A stretch of 16,126 bases of DNA from Proteocatella sp049670425 (GTDB taxonomy: Bacteria > Bacillota > Clostridia > Peptostreptococcales > Filifactoraceae). The notes under the pieces were generated by a model. It did no database searches, was not told the DNA's origin, and saw nothing but the letters and a program-made list of their open reading frames with translations. Below are positions 14,601-16,126 of the stretch, piece by piece. The translations under genes and the position numbers were made by a program. The stretch is from contig JBATTG010000002.1 of NCBI GenBank assembly GCA_049670425.1, positions 1 to 16,126 of the forward strand, written 5' to 3'. Every line of letters begins with the position of its first letter. The first letter of the stretch is position 1.

Positions 14601-16126
14601 ACAAATGAAGAATACAAATTAAATCTGAATACGAAAATATCGACATCAGAATCAATTGTTGACTTCGAAAAAGATAAGAGTAAAAAGCTTTCTTTTAATG
14701 GAGAATACAATGGCAATAACAAATACATCAGAAATGTAAGAGTAGATGGTATTGGAAGTAGCGATCATGGAAGGGATATTTTCAAGAGAGGTCTTTTCTC
14801 TGAAATAAGCGGATATGTTCATAATATAGCTCTTCTTGAATCGGATTTCGAGTCGCAAGATAATGGAAATATAAGCGTAGGGGGAGTAACTGGAAGTCTT
14901 TTAGATGGAGGGCATATATCACACTGTGAGCTTTCAAATGTGACAGTTAAAACCACACAAAATAATGCAAGTATAGGTGGAGTAGTTGGTGAAAATAATG
15001 GGACTGTAGAAAATGTATATTTCAACTCCACATATCGTGAAAACGGAGTATATTCAACTCCGGTAATATCAAATAAAAGTAACACTGTAGGCGGACTTGT
15101 AGGGAACAACACTAAAGATGGGGTTCTTAGAAATGCATATACAACGGCAATTGGTCCTGAAATAGATACTGCAAATAAAGATGGTAAAATAAATGCTATA
15201 GCAGGAGGCGAAAATGGAAAAGGAACCATAAAAAACGTTTATTACTTAGCTATTGGAGACTACAATTCAAATATAAATACTGGTCAGGGATTGGCGTTTA
15301 ATCCCGATGGAAGTCTGGTTACGGATAGTACAAAAAAAATATCTACAGAGCTTAGTAGTAATGATAATAATGTATCATGGGAAAATGCAACAGATCTAAC
15401 TACAAAGGAAACTGTAAATTGTAAGGGCCTTGCATATCCTTATCCAAAATTAGCAGGCATTAATCATTATTTTGACTGGCCAATCCTTGTTAACACGCTG
15501 AAATATTTTGAAGAATATTCAGATGGAGGGTTTGGTTACTATTTCTATAACGGCGGAAAGATTGTAGATACTCTGAAATATGACAATCCTGATATAACTG
15601 TTGTTGATGAAGGCTATATAGTGGAAGTTCTTTCCCTTGGAAACTATGACATCAAATTTAATTCATTAGATCAAGATAAAGATAACTTAACAAAAATAGA
15701 AAGTAAGGTTTTTCATGATAAAATAGCGATAAGACTGAATCACAGCCAGGTTGAAAAACTTATAACAGGTTCAAATATAACGAACGAAGGCATTAAACCT
15801 GTTAAAATAGAAGCATTCAAGTACACCGGAGATAAAGTTGATGAAACAACAGATATACTTTTAAATAATAACAAGAGCGCATACTTTAATCCCCTGTTTC
15901 CAAAACAGGTATATTATTATGCAGATAATGAAAATAATGAAAACGTGCAATATGTTAAAACGCTTGAAATAAGGTCGCCGCGACAGATGCTTAACGTTGA
16001 ACCGGTATCAAATAATATGAAAAAAATAAGCATTGAAAATCTTGGTCATGCCACAGAGGAAAAAGGTGGAGGAAGTAAGATATATTTAAAAAATATATAC
16101 ACTAAATTTCCATATGGAAATTTAGT
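11667..16126 (+). CDS. Giant prepilin-like repeat protein, probable pilus-associated adhesin (3' end outside window)
   Basis: I translated this frame codon by codon. It starts at ATG 11667 with AAAGGT six bases upstream and has no stop to the window edge, giving at least 1486 residues. The leader MLKHRNKNKG and mature start FTLIEIIATTTIIAMLAAFA have Gly-1, Phe1, Glu5 and Pro22, so PilD should process it. The helix carries an unusual Thr-Thr-Thr at 9-11. A head of about 375 residues follows. Tandem modules then begin at residues 410, 923 and 1435, each opening with a SARHLNNV or SPRQLDNV-like motif. Each full module contains GLUG-like elements (GGIVGENRGG, GGVVGENNG, GGLVGNNTKDG), an aromatic YSDxxxGYY block and a closing FNPLF. 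GLUG repeats occur in large surface adhesins. I infer a minor, possibly tip-located pilin with adhesive modules; the ligand is unknown. It follows pilD by 75 bases. Confidence 0.9.
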   Translation, partial: MLKHRNKNKGFTLIEIIATTTIIAMLAAFAVPTFIGYIETGNQTKRMNIAKTIYLAAQNQLTEKKINQTLGTFSMTEKEADAKIKDDATFIKPDELANGVLEKGSSILPSAMPPEEKANIVYLSKPQGVASGKVYDLLDSVIQDKSVLNNAILIEYNKTTGFVLSVFYSEETGGSDESQFAFTYAGSDNKSKTDKYKSISGTRPYTYADERRQGYCGIEETGMLPPTGKEVIINIKDGKKSPLSDGSGGSYKNVLYAEALVPKSMIASGQKIQLQILSQSGGTPIYETGEIESEKISDSFQVAKMTLMSPPSGHIVFKSLTAGDGTALETGFVRIVWVLDYVDGDMMTQTNSIGMKYLTGDTAQNGPQNIRVGISGNGINAKSLSMQNSHFAYETQDKSIVGSKKFKSFITSARHLNNVRYKLDGDFRQLYDIDMTKITNFLPIGSAITTKAALPAGKVAAPFEGKYFARKEAGTYSIKNLKIDTNAGKVPGYPVPDNTGLFGAIKGSEPLDWSKGVITGLTLENPRIKGGNYVGALAGLNSGQISMVTVENNKQLGPIVQGKDAIGGIVGENRGGLSNLVLVNKSEEKVSLIKGSGDKVGGIAGKNTEKINDIVVISSSSASVVSGGEVLDNNIGGIAGLNNGQIDRVMYLAVAPKFETTDGENIAPIQGASSTGIINDGVYLSGKAQRPAITNNEYNFGKANIGKPKSTEEISKVIDWKNWKKNKDSDENNMLAIYPYWYQYETPYKEKDKINNWPVVNEEGGKAELVYYELYSDNTWGYYNQDDTDNQTLTYDINKTVVNDGYLIEYPDNNNGVYTIEVGHGENKELELKSDSWKWNDKLLTQDTQNLEPVRFTKNGKSYMRLFLRNSILESVAKENNEIKIIVKKGNTIMSETTFNPLFAPKNTVEEAQKAESSGSFIIRSPRQLDNVDKANNVGVKSANVKFYQALNIDFGSYKEADILTEKQYTRELESVNYTNEEYKLNLNTKISTSESIVDFEKDKSKKLSFNGEYNGNNKYIRNVRVDGIGSSDHGRDIFKRGLFSEISGYVHNIALLESDFESQDNGNISVGGVTGSLLDGGHISHCELSNVTVKTTQNNASIGGVVGENNGTVENVYFNSTYRENGVYSTPVISNKSNTVGGLVGNNTKDGVLRNAYTTAIGPEIDTANKDGKINAIAGGENGKGTIKNVYYLAIGDYNSNINTGQGLAFNPDGSLVTDSTKKISTELSSNDNNVSWENATDLTTKETVNCKGLAYPYPKLAGINHYFDWPILVNTLKYFEEYSDGGFGYYFYNGGKIVDTLKYDNPDITVVDEGYIVEVLSLGNYDIKFNSLDQDKDNLTKIESKVFHDKIAIRLNHSQVEKLITGSNITNEGIKPVKIEAFKYTGDKVDETTDILLNNNKSAYFNPLFPKQVYYYADNENNENVQYVKTLEIRSPRQMLNVEPVSNNMKKISIENLGHATEEKGGGSKIYLKNIYTKFPYGNL
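12894..14432 (+). repeat. Module 1 of the giant prepilin-like protein (513 residues)
   Basis: Residues 410-922, from ITSARHLNNV to just before the next IRSPRQLDNV. It contains FRQLYDIDM, a GLFGAI element, and GLUG-like motifs starting near residues 534 (VGALAGLNSG), 567 (GGIVGENRGG), 601 (GGIAGKN) and 636 (GGIAGLNNG). An aromatic block YSDNTWGYY, VVNDGYLIEY and FNPLFAPK follow. The order of these landmarks is kept in module 2, while the residues between them differ widely, so the duplication is old. Confidence 0.85.
14433..15968 (+). repeat. Module 2 of the giant prepilin-like protein (512 residues)
   Basis: Residues 923-1434, from IRSPRQLDNV to just before IRSPRQMLNV. Landmarks in the same order as module 1: YQALNIDF, GLFSEI, GLUG-like motifs near residues 1072 (GGVTGS), 1104 (GGVVGENNG) and 1142 (GGLVGNNTKDG). 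YFDWP, YSDGGFGYYFYNGG, VVDEGYIVEV and FNPLFPKQ follow. Confidence 0.85.
15969..16126 (+). repeat. Start of module 3 of the giant prepilin-like protein (cut by window edge)
   Basis: Residues 1435-1486 open with IRSPRQMLNV, a clear match to the module 2 opening, exactly 512 residues later. At least one more module must therefore begin outside the window unless the frame stops soon after it. Confidence 0.75.

Noticed and set aside
12956..15229. Several minus-strand open frames opposite the giant prepilin-like gene
   Set aside because: The + strand frame is open without a stop through this whole region and has a coherent repeat structure. The minus frames are short, low in complexity and have no motifs.
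1..16126. CRISPR arrays, tRNA or rRNA genes, insertion sequences, attachment sites
   Set aside because: I saw no short direct-repeat arrays, cloverleaf-like sequences, transposase motifs or terminal inverted repeats. The only tandem repeats are the long protein modules at the right end.

Overview
The window reads as one co-directional type IV pilus (T4P) locus from a low-GC Gram-positive bacterium, most likely a member of the Clostridia. The clues are strong Shine-Dalgarno sites, heavy use of ATA, AGA and AAA codons, A/T-rich spacers, a PilM-PilN fusion of the kind known in Clostridioides difficile, no outer-membrane secretin gene in view, and a c-di-GMP-I riboswitch. I cannot name the genus. 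Every convincing gene is on the + strand.

Layout. 1-720: C-terminal part of an EAL-domain c-di-GMP phosphodiesterase with all catalytic motifs I can check. 789-1322: YgjP/DUF45-family metallopeptidase-like protein, probably unrelated housekeeping. 1348-1376: near-consensus sigma-A promoter (TTGACA, 17 nt, TATACT). Then the pilus genes: pilB (extension ATPase, 1467-3158), pilT (retraction ATPase, 3210-4262), a first major-type pilin (4298-4822), a promoter plus c-di-GMP-I riboswitch (4877-5021), a second major-type pilin (5116-5580) closed by an intrinsic terminator, pilC (5711-6898), fused pilM-pilN (6910-8370), pilO-like (8363-9070), a membrane 7TM-type diguanylate cyclase (9121-10794), pilD prepilin peptidase (10821-11591), and a giant prepilin-like reading frame that starts at 11667 and is still open at the window edge (at least 1486 residues).

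How it fits together. PilB and PilT drive extension and retraction. PilC, PilMN and PilO form the inner-membrane platform. PilD cleaves the leader peptides of the two major-type pilins and of the giant protein. c-di-GMP is handled three times within 11 kb: made by the cyclase embedded in the operon, degraded by the EAL protein at the left edge, and sensed by the riboswitch in front of the second pilin only. One pilin therefore sits in the pilB-pilT transcript while its close paralogue has its own promoter, ligand sensor and terminator, an arrangement suited to changing pilin dose or composition with c-di-GMP.

The most unusual element is the giant frame at the right edge. It has a canonical class III prepilin leader and pilin N-terminal helix, followed by a roughly 375-residue head and tandem modules with a period of 512-513 residues. 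Each module carries GLUG-like glycine motifs. It looks like a very large pilus-associated, possibly tip-located, adhesin. Its end, and so its repeat number, lies outside the window.
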